A stretch of 64,000 nucleotides of DNA from Azorinus chamasolen. Lineage: Eukaryota; Mollusca; Bivalvia; Cardiida; Solecurtidae. Shown one piece after another: positions 21,801-32,796 of the stretch. Location of the stretch: NCBI GenBank assembly GCA_963576725.1, contig OY755236.1:71766379-71830378 (forward strand). Reading direction: 5' to 3'. Position 1 is the first letter of the stretch, and the number at the start of each line of letters is the position of its first letter. The notes below the pieces were generated by a model. The model saw only the letters and a list, made by a program, of their open reading frames with translations, ran no database searches and was not told where the DNA came from. Position numbers and translations under genes: made by a program.

Positions 21801-21995
21801 GAAGCTATCAAACAGAAATTCTTTTGGCCAAAATACTATCAAAATATTTTTGATTATGTACAGTCGTGTCAAACATGTCAAACATCCAAATTGAACCGTC
21901 GCCTACATCCAGTTCCATTGACAAATATGCCAATTGCTGAACCTTTTGAAAGATGGCATATGGACATTCTTCCAAGGGCCATTGCCAAAATCTGA
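18861..21995 (+). CDS. pol: Gypsy pol: protease, reverse transcriptase, RNase H, integrase N-terminus
   Basis: Open from 18861 with no nearby ATG; the first downstream possible start is GTG at 18891, which suggests expression as a gag extension. From 18891: aspartic protease with LLDSGAGISCLS (about residues 62-72); RT with FRFAVDYRKLNSIT, LDLASGFWQIPL, PFGLRNAP and the catalytic YIDDILVFS (about 499-507, nt 20385-20411); RNase H with TTDASD (about 646) and YTDHSALQFL; integrase zinc-binding HHCC (His near 21753 and 21777, Cys near 21869 and 21878) and the first catalytic Asp at 21963. The frame then closes at TGA 21995, cutting integrase. Confidence 0.95.
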   Translation, partial: TCEPVHKSELVNGQSPVDVTNCAKPKSTKFSKGSKITPKGDKSNDQATVSVITSIQRNTILCKLGATNVNCLLDSGAGISCLSEKFLLKSKVQYTELGSSDISAVRGVSGIKLDVVKKVRISVNIANVLLDCDFYVVRGLQQQMILGLDFLEKHNVEIDFKSKTVYIQDRTLETKINSSNEGVAKTLKYIAIPARSQVDIPVFVSRRTHGEVVLLEPTECLNEKQLVGAKCLVKISRRKAVIRILNPGEESVKLIPGSIVATAHGIIDNNIQTLDDCNDSNIPCCATVSESKQTQRSESNSIDFELENSDLNENQKSKLLRLLDSNRNLFSIGSHDVGKTNLCTHRIETIPGQGPVKLPAYRQNPIMKKVATDEVNKMLKNDIIEPSNSMWHSPIVLIQKKDKSFRFAVDYRKLNSITKPISYPLPRLESVFDAIGEAKAKFFSTLDLASGFWQIPLDPETKHKAAFISHDGIFEFKRMPFGLRNAPLSFQNLMSDILRDLNWKYVLCYIDDILVFSQTFEEHLQHLDMVFGKLREAGLKLKASKCHFAVPKVHYLGHVLSKDGVSADKAKIDAVNSFPVPKSQKQVRSFLGLCNYYRKFVPEYSKKAAPLNRLLQKNKTFKWNEDCDKSFETLKRALTTAPVLVYPDMNAEFILTTDASDVSIAYILGQKNAFGKEQVICYGGRSLNKAEQKWTVSEKECLAIIEGIKQYKEYLSHKRFIVYTDHSALQFLGKSKDLTGKLGRWSLFLQNYDYEIVYKKGSANRNADCLSRRTYDTVQTNSSTETISVTNIHSSGNSLLNNHDQENDTKISDTKVCEDKPSHVEVFLEFDSSFIAKVGGARKEVVTDPNMPAGDAGTQKINVEIETDFRLHSDRITLEESKVISLQRQCKDFRHIYNYLAFGTIPEIEGLMRKTIAESQQYILKNGALYHLFESRSKGIPTADRIIYQLAVPTELRDDVLRSYHDCLAGGGHLGSNRTFEAIKQKFFWPKYYQNIFDYVQSCQTCQTSKLNRRLHPVPLTNMPIAEPFERWHMDILPRAIAKI

Positions 21996-23112
21996 AGAAG
22001 GGTTTCAGTACGTTTTGCTAGTTGTAGATAGTTTTACTCGGTGGAGTGAGGCTCACCCACTGAGGACTCAAGAGGCAAAGGAAGTCGCCACGGTTCTCTT
22101 TGCTGAAATAATCGCTAGATATGGTGCACCAAGAGTTCTTGTGTCTGACAGAGGTAGAAACTTTATGTCTACCTTGGTCAAGGCTCTGTCTGAAATGTTT
22201 GACATAACCAGGCATCACACAAGTGCCTATCATCCTCAGACAAATTCAACATGTGAAAGACTGAATTCTACTTTGGCTCAAATTCTCAGAAGTTACATTA
22301 ACAAAGAGCAAACAAATTGGCCTTCACTCTTACCAGCAGCCATGATGGCGTGTAGGATGTCTCCATGCACTCAGTCAACAAAGCTAAGTCCGTTCTATCT
22401 ACTTTTTGGGAAAGAAATGAATCTACCAATAGATACGTCTCTTATTCCAAGAACTAGTATGGGCAAAGATGCGCAAGCATATTTTGAGAACCTTTTGGAC
22501 AGAATCAAAATTGCTAAAGAAATTGCTGGGGAAAACATGAAAATTTCTCAAGAAAAGTCTAAGCACAGGCATGATCTGAAAGCAAAGGACCCTAAATTTA
22601 ATATTCAGGATAAAGTTCTTTTCAAAACTGAAAAAGTTGCAAAGGGGCTATCCCCAAAACTGTGTCCAAAATACAGAGGTCCATTCTATGTTGTTGACCT
22701 AGGACCAAATTACACGTGTCGTCTTGCAAGATGTGACACAAATGAAGTATTGAAGACCTTGGTTAACTTCAGTAAACTTAAAAGGTACAGAGACCCTCTC
22801 CCGTCTCAGATTCCTAACAAGGAACCTGAAACCGTACCGAACTCAACACAAGGTCAAGAATGCAAAAAGATTAAAAGTGGTAGGAAACAAAAATCCATTA
22901 AACCTCAACTTAAAGCAGGAAAGATTGTTAAAGTTAAAAGTGAAAATGACCAGAAATGGTATCAGTTCGAACACAGTGAGATTTGGGTTCCTCTCAAGGA
23001 GTGTGATCCGAACTCTGTTCAAGAGTTCACTGTGAGACGTGAACTTCAAAAGAAGCGGCGTCCCACTCACACCGCCAAATACTGGCTCAGGTCTAAAGAC
23101 GCAAATAACTAA
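21966..23112 (+). pseudogene. pol: Gypsy pol continued in another frame: integrase core and C-terminus
   Basis: Integrase continues in a second frame after a net one-base shift at about 21966-21975. The ORF in that frame is open from 21934, but its first residues are out of the integrase register. It has the second catalytic Asp (22147, in VLVSDRGRNF) and Glu (22255, in NSTCERLN), 35 residues apart as in DD35E integrases, plus HHTSAYHPQTN. A GPY/F-type module (YRGPFYVVDLG, near 22670) and a basic C-terminal tail of about 100 residues end with TAA at 23110. With the first Asp in a different frame, this copy would not give an intact integrase unless the shift is a sequence error. Confidence 0.9.
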
Positions 23113-23888
23113 GTAACTCAGCCACTACTCCTTGTTTTAGTCTCAATAAACAGTTGGGAGTATTGGACATATCCGGCTTCAGTCAGACTGTATTGACACC
23201 AAATTTGCTGCAGCAACAGATTAGGTTTTTTTTAACAAATTATATTGCATACCATTCGGCTTTTCATGTAGTCAGGCTAACCCTTAACAAATATTTTATT
23301 TGTTGTCTTTAAGTGCTACAGAATGGTTGGCCACCATTCAACCCTGCCTGTCTACATAAAATTTTTTTATAAATTGTAGGGTAAGGTGTCATGCAGACGG
23401 TCCTGATAGTCTTGATGTGGCCCTTGTTCTCAATTCTGTTGGAGACACTGTATCAGCATCTGATACTGTCCAGAGACTAAACTATGGATTTGTTTTCAAG
23501 GAAACAGGAACCATGGACCCTTCTCCTGAAAACTGGTTGCATACTTTTGAATTGCCTCTGCCTGACCTGTTTAATGTGTCAAATTTCAAAATATTTGGAC
23601 ACTTAAAATGAAATGACAGTCTAACAAAAATAGACAATGATAAGCCTATAACATAAGCTCTGGAAACAAGACTTGAAAGATGCTTACATTGCAACATTGT
23701 ATTATACTTGTATATTATCATCTTGTCGATGTTATGTTTGCTTGATTCATTGATACATGTGTTTATTGTTTTTCCAAATTACTTTGTAATGTTGCAGTTT
23801 GTTTTGTACTTGTAAGTAGGACAAAGGTATTGCTTCCATTTCATTTTTTTAAACTTTCGGGTCGAAAGTTGTTGGAATAGAAGGGTAT
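23113..23888 (+). other. Gypsy 3' internal region with purine tract, no env
   Basis: No ORF above 64 codons. GGAATAGAAGGG at 23874-23885, just before the 3' LTR, is a candidate polypurine tract for plus-strand priming. Confidence 0.6.
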
Positions 23889-25888
23889 TGTTATGCTGCA
23901 AATATTCTACAAATATTCTGGCATAACAATTACATAATGATTTCATATTAATATTTTATATAACAAACTGCAACAATAACTATATTCTATCTGAACTTTA
24001 AAAGTTTAGTTCAAATAATTATTACTGTAAAATATAGTCCTAGTCTCGCCTTGAAAGTAAATTTTGTCCTGACTGGCTGGTAATTGGAGAAATTAACATA
24101 GCAGATTATTACTTGGTGCCACAGATTGATCTACATATGTGCACTATGGAAATTGAATTGTGCAAGCCTGTTACTTATTAGTAGTGGACAGTCATTGGCG
24201 CCTAAGCCTTTGAAGTACATGAAATAGATGATTGCTGTCTCACTCACCAAATGTGTTTCAAAACTCTTAGGGTGTCCATATCACCTTGAGAGTGCGCTGC
24301 ACAAACAAATTCTTCATGGGGGTTAATTAGTAATAAGCTAAGATTGCTGTGACCAAGAAATCTGAACGTCTGGTCAAGGAGAGAACGCCGGACAGCCAGC
24401 CGGGAAACAATTAGCACCTACCGGGAAAGTCACCCATTTATACCTCAGCAAAATGCAGTTGCATTACACTTGCATTTCTGCTGTAATACTGATTACACCA
24501 ATAAAGATCGTTTTGATTCTAATATTGGAGTTGTGACTTTTCCAGGTAAGGTTATTTTCTTTCTCTATTCTTTGTGAATATCTTGTATGTTGTATTTCTT
24601 GAAGCAAGACTGTCAGTGCAAACCCTAACACTGAATTTTGAATTTCTGTGCAAATTCTAAATTTAGCAAATCAATTATTTTTAAGTAGCAACTTTGTGCA
24701 TACTGTCTTGCCTCAATGATACTGAATCATATTGAATGTATACTAGGTTAATGCCACAAAATCATATCGTATGTGCCGATGTTTCTGTATGAACTTTTCA
24801 TGATCTGGATCTATAATATTGGCCGAATTGTGAATTGCGTACATTAAGATAATGGTCAAAATTGTTTGCAAATAAAGATAATTATAACATTCTCATTACA
24901 TGTGTTAATGAGAACCTGTCATTTATAGCAAACAGTGGTATCAGGGTACAAACTGTATTTTATTATCTAGACAGTTATTCCCGATAACATGATGTTTTGA
25001 TTGTGGTATATGAATCGAAATATCATGAGTTGTGGAAGCTGTATGTTGATTTGTGGTACATGTATGTTGCAATGATCTAGATGCAAACTGTTATTCCCAG
25101 ATTAAGTTCTCTTGATACTTTAATCTAAGTGATGGCATTAACTACTGTATAAATTGTGTATGTTTATTTGATGGTCAACATTGTTACAAATTAAGACATT
25201 CTGAAGTATTGTGTTAATGAGAATCTGCCATTTATCGCAAACCATGGTATCAGGATACAAACTGTATTTTAGTATCTAGTCAGTTAGTTCGGTGAACATG
25301 ATATTCGGATTTGTGTAATATGAAGCGGAATATCATGAGTCATGTCTACTAAATATCAATGTGTGATATGTTACACTTATCTGGATGCAAACAGTTATTT
25401 CTAGGACAGATTTTCTCTCGATACTTTAATCTTAATACTGACTTTAATTACCGTATTTAATATAAATACTTAATGTCCTTAGGTACTTGATTATCAATAT
25501 AGTTGTAGGATGTGGATATACTGTAATAGGTCTGTGCTTCCAGCTCTCACATTAGAATTGAATAGAATAGAATAGTGAAAGACTTTGATGCACTGAGCAT
25601 CAAAGTGTGCCACTAAAATGATAGTTTTTAATAGTAAATACAAATAGCAGTAATTGGGTTCAGTTGCCTCACACAGCCAAGTGAGTTCTACCAAAATTAA
25701 TTCTCATCTGAGTAGATGACCTCACATCTACAATATTCTCAAGTTGTGTGTTATGTATATGATGTATACATGTAGACACTTGCATTTCTGCTGTAATACT
25801 GATTACACCAATAAAGATCGTTTTGATTCTAATATTGGAGTTGTGACTTTTCCAGGGTTACCCTACAGGCGAAAATCTAAATATATCA
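23889..25888 (+). repeat. 3' LTR of Ty3/Gypsy element (2,000 bp)
   Basis: Starts TGTTATGCTGCAAATATTC and ends AAATATATCA. Compared with the 5' LTR it lacks about 50 bp near 25712 and differs at few sites. The duplicated AATAAA-containing blocks and the GT/AG limits are conserved. Confidence 0.96.
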
Positions 25889-25892
25889 ATTG
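25889..25892. repeat. Target-site duplication ATTG, right
   Basis: Matches 15671-15674. Confidence 0.85.
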
Positions 25893-26440
25893 CAAAGCTG
25901 CATATAAAATGGAAATCACCCAGTTGGTGCTATTTAGTTTGGTTCAACTGTCATTAATGTTGCAGAACAAGACATGCAATCTTGTTGAAGCAAGAAAGTA
26001 GTTCGACAAGTCGAGTATGAAAGAAATTATCAAACTGTATGGGATACTTTGTGTGATAAGTCTGTTAACATGGCGACTTCAGTAGGTGTTGATCCGTTAT
26101 GCCCAAGGGAACCAATAATCGCCAAGATATGTTCCTGCTGCCAATGTTTCGAAATATTGAAGAAGAAATTTGTACTTGCCATTTGCGGACCACCATGTAG
26201 CAGAGTTGTCTGACTGCCTTTTTTGAGGATGGTGACAGGTTTAATGTACAATACTTAATACCTAGTGAGATTAATAACTTAACCAATGATATTGTGCAGG
26301 CCTTGTTTCATTGTTTGCTACATTTGAACGTGACCTAGCTGCCAGTAGTATCTTTAGAAGATTTTTTCAAAGAGAGGTTTCACGATGGAAAAACAAGATG
26401 CAGAGCCCGTCCATGAAACCATTGGTGATATTTTCCCAGT
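25893..26440 (+). pseudogene. Decayed hAT transposase, 3' part
   Basis: Continues the 13588-15674 frame across the Gypsy insertion once one ATTG is dropped: the codons before the insertion (…TFSD) run on into CKAAYKMEITQLVLFSLVQL. A hAT-like stretch follows (NKTCNLVEARK…, WDTLCDK), then stops accumulate. The 3' limit is approximate. Confidence 0.75.
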
Positions 26441-26501
26441 TTGGTTTCTGTAAAATGAGATGAAATGTAGAATTTAGATCATACTACACATTAAATAAGC
26501 C

Positions 26502-26567
26502 GTCTTCATATACACCAAATGTCATCCGAGACCGGTTCTCGAATGACATTTGGTGTATATGAAGTCT
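26502..26567. repeat. Perfect-stem hairpin
   Basis: CTTCATATACACCAAATGTC is mirrored by GACATTTGGTGTATATGAAG. Arms are about 28 bp with one mismatch, around an ACCGGT centre. No flanking element was recognised. Confidence 0.8.
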
Positions 26568-28760
26568 GTGCATCTAGGAGTTCTGGCGGAATGGGGTCAA
26601 GGTCCATTAGCCGAAGGAAAATTGTAGTATGGACGACTCAAAAGGGAGGGAGGGAGGGGGGTTGTCACTGAATGATGTATATATCTATAATCTATTTGTG
26701 TAAAAATATTTGCTCATCATGTTGATAGGGCCAATTTAGCCATTAGTAGCACGTACACATTCATTTTTAAAGGCTTGAAACTAAGTCTAACTGGTTAAAC
26801 AATGTCAAATAGACGCTCACAACTTATAAAGGAGTAGGCAAATTGTTCATTCACAAAAATAACAGTCTTAATATTAGACTGGCCCTGAAACCGGCTTCGA
26901 TTATACACCATCTAAATGCTAAAAATACAAATGAGAATCTTGTTAAATTACCTGGTACCAATTAGCTATCAATTTTCTGTAATACTGTTAACAAAATATT
27001 TCAGATAAGGTTCTGATTTGATCAAAGATGTTGTGGATATTTAGCCGATAGATTTCTTTCCTTCTGTTGTTGTTTATAGACGTCGGCCAAGCGTCTGATA
27101 TTTTCCAAAGCAAATTGTAAGAGCAGATTCTATTGGCTATAGAACTAACTACGTCGAAAGTTATCCAATCAAATGTGACTTTACAAATACTAATTCAATA
27201 TGTCGGCCTCCAGTAGCCGAAAAGATTGTGCAGGCGAACATGACTTCTCCTCTCTTATTGTTCAATTTTTCGAAATGGTTCCACTTCGGAGGATGCAATG
27301 GAAGGTGAATTCATCTATTGCCACAGTTATTTTATCACTAACTGTTTTCTAGCCTTCATAGTAATAGTCAATCAATATAAATAGAATCGGCCCATAACCT
27401 ATTCATTTTTGGTTGATTCGCCCCCTTTTCCTGCATAATTCTGACATTATGATAGTTCACATTGAACTAGAGTTCAGTCTACAGTAACCCGAATCACTCC
27501 AGAACGGACATTTGCTCGTCTTATGATGTCATTTGACATTTGATGGTCTTTGAACTTGAATATTCTAAACCCTGCTTTGACTGTAAACACTGGAAAGAGA
27601 GTTGACATTACCATATGGACAGTTAGGTTGATAAAACCCAATCTCTAGAGGTCCAATGGCTGTTTGAGGCTCCATATCTTCACTACTGGTAGACAAGATA
27701 CAAGAAGATTTATTTTACGTCGGATACCATATAACAATAAACATTAGCTGTAACAGCTATTTTCCGACAAACATAAGTATAATTTAAACAAGAGTAAAAC
27801 AGGCTGTAAAAAGAAGGGTTTGCATATAAATAACGGAGTGTCTATTGCCACATATTTTTATAACCGGTGACAGGGTAAAAATCACACGCATCGTGAGAGT
27901 TACACTATACGGCAATAAATTCAGATAGCATTCTAATATCATGATTAAAATGCATTTATTTGGACGAATTACACACCTAGATAAGTAAGATATATTTTGC
28001 AACACTATTTCTTGTAAGCAGAATGTATGCAGACTTTAAAATATAATCATTTTTGTTCGTTATATGCAAAAGTAGGCCTAATTAGCTGCCCAAACTAAGT
28101 TCAGATTATATCTAACTTTCGGGATGAAGAAATTAAGGCTCAAAAGAATGAACGAAATAATATTAACAGGGAAAACAATGCGTGGTATAGAATACTATTG
28201 CAATAATAGTACGGAAAATAATGACTAGATAAATTACCCACCTTAGTGTTGATAGTGTTGATCCACTTATAAGTAAAATTCCATATGATTATTAACTAAC
28301 GACACATTCACATAAATCCACAATAGTCTATTTCACTTATGTGAAAGTATCACTGCTTCCCACAAGCGTCCTTGGAATACTAAAGAAATGAATGCAAAAG
28401 TCAGCTAGGTTTGACTGATAACTCAGCATGCAAGCCGAGTTTATGTCAGCTTTGATACACAAATATCACAGTCGGTAATTACGAGTTGTTTGCAATGCAA
28501 ACACCAAACACCACGCACACGACAACTTAATTACGTCTAACAGTGTTGGTAAGGCGACAAACGCATTAATTGGTGTTACTCATTCACACCCGTAAGCGTC
28601 TAACATCAACCAAACCTACTGTGGAGCAAACTTTGACCAAGCTGAATGACACAAGATTTACCATATATAAGCTTCAAAGAAATCAAATTTCATCGAATAA
28701 TCTGTTTCGCACGAGGCAAAGACTTCTTTTGATGCCATGTTCTGTACGTCGGAGATTTCA
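26568..28760. other. Long stretch without recognised gene
   Basis: Apparently low-copy sequence with no ORF above 73 codons. It could hold non-coding exons or a promoter of RNPS1 or EEF2KMT, but no signal allows a call. A small G-rich patch GGGAGGGAGGGAGGGGGG lies at about 26645-26662. Confidence 0.4.
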
Positions 28761-29057
28761 TCCTCAAGTACCTGGATGTTGGAAACGGGTGTAAACGGAG
28801 CAGACCCTGATCAGACGGCCCCTATAGGAGCCATCTGATCTGAGTCTACTCTGTTTGCAAATGAGTGAAAACACGTTTACCTAGTATACTGACGCCTTTT
28901 TGCAGTATTCCTCAAGTACCTGGGTGTTGGAAACGGGTGTAAACAGAGCAGACCCTGATCAGACGGCTCCTATAGGAGCCATCTGATCTGGGTCTACTCT
29001 GTTTGCAAATGCGTGAAAACACGTTTATCTCGTGTACCGACGCCTTTTTTTGCAGTG
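28761..29057. repeat. Tandem pair of 148-bp units holding a family B hairpin
   Basis: Both units start TCCTCAAGTACCTGG.TGTT, carry GATCAGACGG(C)CCC with GGAGCCATCTGATCTG, and end GACGCCTTTTTGCAGT. Here a MITE core has become the unit of a tandem duplication. Confidence 0.85.
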
Positions 29058-29119
29058 AAAATGGTAATAAACGTTCCAAAAAGAAATTGTAACATAACTG
29101 TTTGCAAAAAATCTTGAGC

Positions 29120-30640
29120 AAAACTATATAAAATCACGTATAACATAAATTACGTGTCACTAAGCAAAGGGACATTACCGCTGAAAATTGTAAATGTTAT
29201 TAGACTAGGTTATCGTTCCTTTGCTGCCATGTACGGCAATTTCACCCTTATTTTAAGACATAAAACTACTTTTTTCATTGTAATAACTATTTCATATATC
29301 AGGTTTTCTGATGCCATTTTTTTTCGAAAATCTGGAGGGAAACTATGCAGAATCCCGTCTAACAGAAAATACGGGTCAATAAGCAAAGGGACATCACCGC
29401 TGACAAAGTCAATGATATTAGGCTAGGTTATCGTTCCTTTGCTGCCACGTACGGCAATTTCTCCCTTATTTTGAGACATAAAATTACCTTTTTCATTGCA
29501 ATAACTATTTCATATATCAGGTTTTCTAATACAAATTTGTTTTTTCGGAAATCCGGAGGGGAACTATGTAGAATCCCGTCTAACAGAAAATACGGGTCAA
29601 TAAGCAAAGGGACGTCACCGCTGACAAAGTCAATGCTATTAGGCTAGGTTATCGTTCCTTTGTTGCCACGTACGGCAATTTCTTACTTATTTTGAGACAT
29701 AAAATTACTTTTTTCATTGTAATAACTATTTCATATATCAGGTTTTCTAATACAAATTTGTTTTTTCGGAAATCTGGAGGGTAACTATGTATAATCTCCT
29801 CTAACAGAAAATACGGGTCAATAAGCAAAGGGACATCACCGCTGACAAAGTCAATGATATTAGGCTAGGTTATTGTTCCTTTGCTGCCCCTTACGGCGAT
29901 TTCTCCCTTATTTTGAGACATAAAATTAGTTTATTCATTGTAATAACGATTTCATATATCAGGTTTTTCTAATACAAATTTGTTTTTTCTGAAATATTGA
30001 GTGAAATATGTAAAATTCATTCAAACAGAAAATACGGGTCAATAAGCAAAGGGACATCACCGCTGAAAATTCAATGACCATAGGCTAGGTTATCGTTCCT
30101 TTGGTGACAAGTACGACGATTTCTCCCTTATTTTAAGACATAAAACTATTTTTTTCATTGTAATAACTATTTCATATAGCAGGTTTTCTAATACGAATTT
30201 GTTTTTTCTGAAATATTGAGCGAAATATGAAAAATTCATTCTAACAGAAAATACGGGTCAATAAGCAAAGGGACATCACCGCTGCAATTTCAATGACCGT
30301 AGGCTAGGTTATCGTTCCTTTGGTGACACGTACGGCGATTTCTCCCTTATTTTAAGACATAAAACTATTTTTTTCATTGTAATAACTATTTCATATAGCA
30401 GGTTTTCTGATACAATTTTGTTTTTTCTGAAATATTGAGCGAAATATGAAAAATTCATTCTAACAGAAAATACGGGTCAATAAGCAAAGGGACATCACCG
30501 CTGAAAATGCTTTCACGTACTGCAATTTTTCTCTTATTTTAAGACATAACACTAATTTTACCATTGTAACAAATAGTTCATATATTAAGCTTATTATTAC
30601 ACATCTGTTTGCAACAAAACTGGATCAAAACTGTACATAA
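29120..30640. repeat. Satellite: seven units of about 220 bp
   Basis: The landmark AAGCAAAGGGACAT(C/T)ACCGC recurs at about 29162, 29381, 29602, 29823, 30044, 30263 and 30482 (period 219-221). Each unit also has GGCTAGGTTATCGTTCCTTT, TACGGCAATTTCTCCCTTAT and TTTCATTGTAATAACTATTT. The first and last units are most divergent, as in arrays grown by unequal exchange. ORFs inside follow the period and are not genes. Confidence 0.93.
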
Positions 30641-31327
30641 TAAGGTATTAAAAGGCCATACGTGGCACTAAGCACTGTACAGATCTACTTACGTGATACT
30701 AAGACATCTCAAATTATAGTAATTGTTTTTTAAAAAAATCGTCCATTTCTTCGTTTTATACAATAACAGACTTTCATTTATTCATGTAACACATTAAAAG
30801 TAAAATAAATTTCTAACTTTTTTCTTCTTCTTTTATAATAAGACTATTTGTATATAAAGGCCGGAAACTTTCTTGAGATGGGGGTGATTTTCACGAAAAG
30901 GTGGTTATGATGTGCATACGTGGTTTTAGATGACTTGCTAATGACACGTAATTACGTGGTAATAGACTCTGCCTATAAATAATAGATTAAGAATGAGGGG
31001 AAAAAATCACAGCAAAATTACAACATAAAAAGCAAGCAAGCTCTTGACAGCGGCAAGAAGCAGCATTCAACATACACAAGCAAAAAGAAAAGAAAAGAAA
31101 GCAAAAAGGCATTTTTCTCATGACTACTGTGGGGCCATGTTAATTACTTCTTAAGTCAGAGCAGGTAGATGCGAAAAAACCTGTTAACCTTAGAGAGAAA
31201 ATCATTTGTAGAGAGAGGTAAGGCAGGCCAGTGAGATTGGGAAAAAACACAGCACATTTACAGAAATAATAAAAAACATGCAAACACTTGGCAGTAGCAA
31301 ATAAAAGAAACATTAATATAAGACAGA
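30641..31327 (-). other. AT-rich stretch, possible 3' UTR of a LINE fragment
   Basis: No coding potential. Two similar segments (ACAGCAAAATTACAACATAA near 31010; ACAGCACATTTACAGAAATA near 31250) form a diverged duplication next to the minus-strand LINE end. Confidence 0.4.
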
Positions 31328-31582
31328 CTAACCACGGCATATGGCACAGCCACAGCTAGGTCCAGTCCAGGTGCGGATCAGCCTCCCGAACTCGCTAAAG
31401 TCTAATGTTGTTCTGAGGTGATTCGGGAGGCCGTTCCACACCCGTGCTGACTCGAAGCGGAAGGATCTCTGACCATATGTCGTGGTCCGAACTGTCGGTA
31501 CCTGAACTGTATTTTCGTACCTGAAAGTATAAGAAGATTGTTTAAGTTTAACTAAATCTCTGATAAATCTCTGACAAGTCAT
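31328..31582 (-). pseudogene. LINE reverse-transcriptase C-terminal fragment
   Basis: The 84-codon frame ends with a stop near 31328. It contains YGQRSFRFESARVWNGLPNH, the conserved C-terminal block of Jockey/CR1-type non-LTR polyproteins (RSFRV..P..WN.LP). It meets a plus-strand LINE fragment head to head at about 31583. Confidence 0.7.
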
Positions 31583-32450
31583 ACCACATAAAGAGTACTA
31601 GTAGTCTCATCGATGAGCTGTCAACCCAACCAACTGTAAGACGATTTGCTGATGACGCTATAGCATACCTTGCAGTAACATCTAAAACTGATGCATTAGA
31701 TCTACAGTCAGACCTATAGGCATGCAGTCTAGGTTCATGGGAGGAAAAATGAAAATGAAATTTCACCCTGTTATGTCCTAACCATCAGCAAGAAAACTAA
31801 CCCTATCAAGTTTGAATACAAACTACATGGCCAAACTCTAAAATCAGTGAACTACGCAAAATACCTCGGCTGTCTAATTACATCAGATCTCAATTGGTCC
31901 AAACAGTATTTATTTGGTAAAGCCAACAAAACACTCGGCTTTCTACGTAGAAACCTAATTATTGGTTTGACAACAGCAACACAAATTGCATACAACTCAC
32001 TTCTAAAGGTAATACCGATAGTTGAATATGCATCCACAGTATGGGACCCATATACACAGAAGGACATACATACCCTTGAGATGGTCCAACGGAGAGGAGC
32101 CGGATACGTTTGCAACAAACATGGAAACAGATCAAGTGTAGAAGACATAATAAACACTTAAACACTTTAAATTGGAAAACACTACAATGTAGGAGAAAAG
32201 AAACAAGACTAAACATGTTCTTCAAAATTCAACACCAGAATGTAGCTATCAGTACAGAGAACAGGCTAATCCCACCAAGAAGACTCACCAGGAACATGCA
32301 TAACCTATCATTTCAAATACCTATTACCAACAGTGACTACTGAAAGATCTCCTTCCCACACACTATCAAGGATTGGAATTTTCCACCTCAGGACATAGCA
32401 AAATCATGATCACTGGCCACTTTCAAGGCTGGTGACTAGCTGCCATGATG
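31583..32450 (+). pseudogene. Decayed non-LTR (Jockey/CR1-like) reverse transcriptase, 3' half
   Basis: Fragments in several frames: RRFADDAIAYLAV, the RT catalytic ADD motif, near 31640-31676; then NYAKYLGCLITSDLNWSKQ, LGFLRRNLI, PIVEYASTVWDPYTQ and RRGAG near 31847-32110; then a shifted frame with NLSFQIPITNSDY and a typical FFP..I..WN end. Stops and frameshifts make it non-functional. The upstream RT domain and endonuclease are absent. Confidence 0.82.
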
Positions 32451-32554
32451 TAGATGCAAATCAGTGTACATAGTTTTAATCAATTTTTAATCCATAATTA
32501 CTATTACTGTCTAAATTTAGTATCGCATTCAACAGTGGCAAAACAGTCATGAAA

Positions 32555-32760
32555 TACAGAACCTGTCTTAAGCGACCATGAAAAATAGGTCTAATTATGG
32601 GTCTGTACATCAGGTGGTGGCTTAATGCAGGTCAAAAGTAAAGCAGAAAGCTGCTATAGGAACTTTCTGCATTACCTTTGTCCTGTATTAAGCAGCCACC
32701 TGTGTTTAAGATTCCTGTGTCCAATTAAGATAAGATTGATTAAGACAGGTTCTACTGTAG
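32555..32760. mobile_element. MITE with CAGAACCTGTCTTAA termini
   Basis: The left end CAGAACCTGTCTTAAG and right end TTAAGACAGGTTCTACTGTA are inverted. The interior palindrome AGAAAGCTGCTATAGGAACT is flanked by TGCAGGTCAAAAGTAAAG and TTTGTCCTGTATTAAGC. Relatives lie near 10190 and 38160-38330. Confidence 0.75.
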
Positions 32761-32796
32761 TTGATGGTGGTCATTAATAGGAAAAAGAGAAGAAGA

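Larger units (their letters stand above)
15675..25888 (+). mobile_element. Ty3/Gypsy LTR retrotransposon, 10.2 kb, young insertion
   Basis: Complete structure: TSD, 5' LTR, primer-site candidate, gag, pol (protease, RT, RNase H, integrase), purine tract, 3' LTR, TSD. Integrase downstream of RNase H gives the Ty3/Gypsy order. No env ORF is present in the 776 bp after pol. Near-identical LTRs imply recent insertion, yet integrase has a frame break, so this copy is probably inactive or the base call is wrong. It landed in the decayed hAT gene. Confidence 0.97.

Noticed and set aside
23113..23888. Possible env gene after pol
   Set aside because: No ORF above 64 codons, no signal peptide or membrane-anchor pattern.
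29120..30640. CRISPR-like regular spacing
   Set aside because: The 220-bp period is contiguous repeat with no unique spacers, in an intron-bearing animal genome; it is a satellite.
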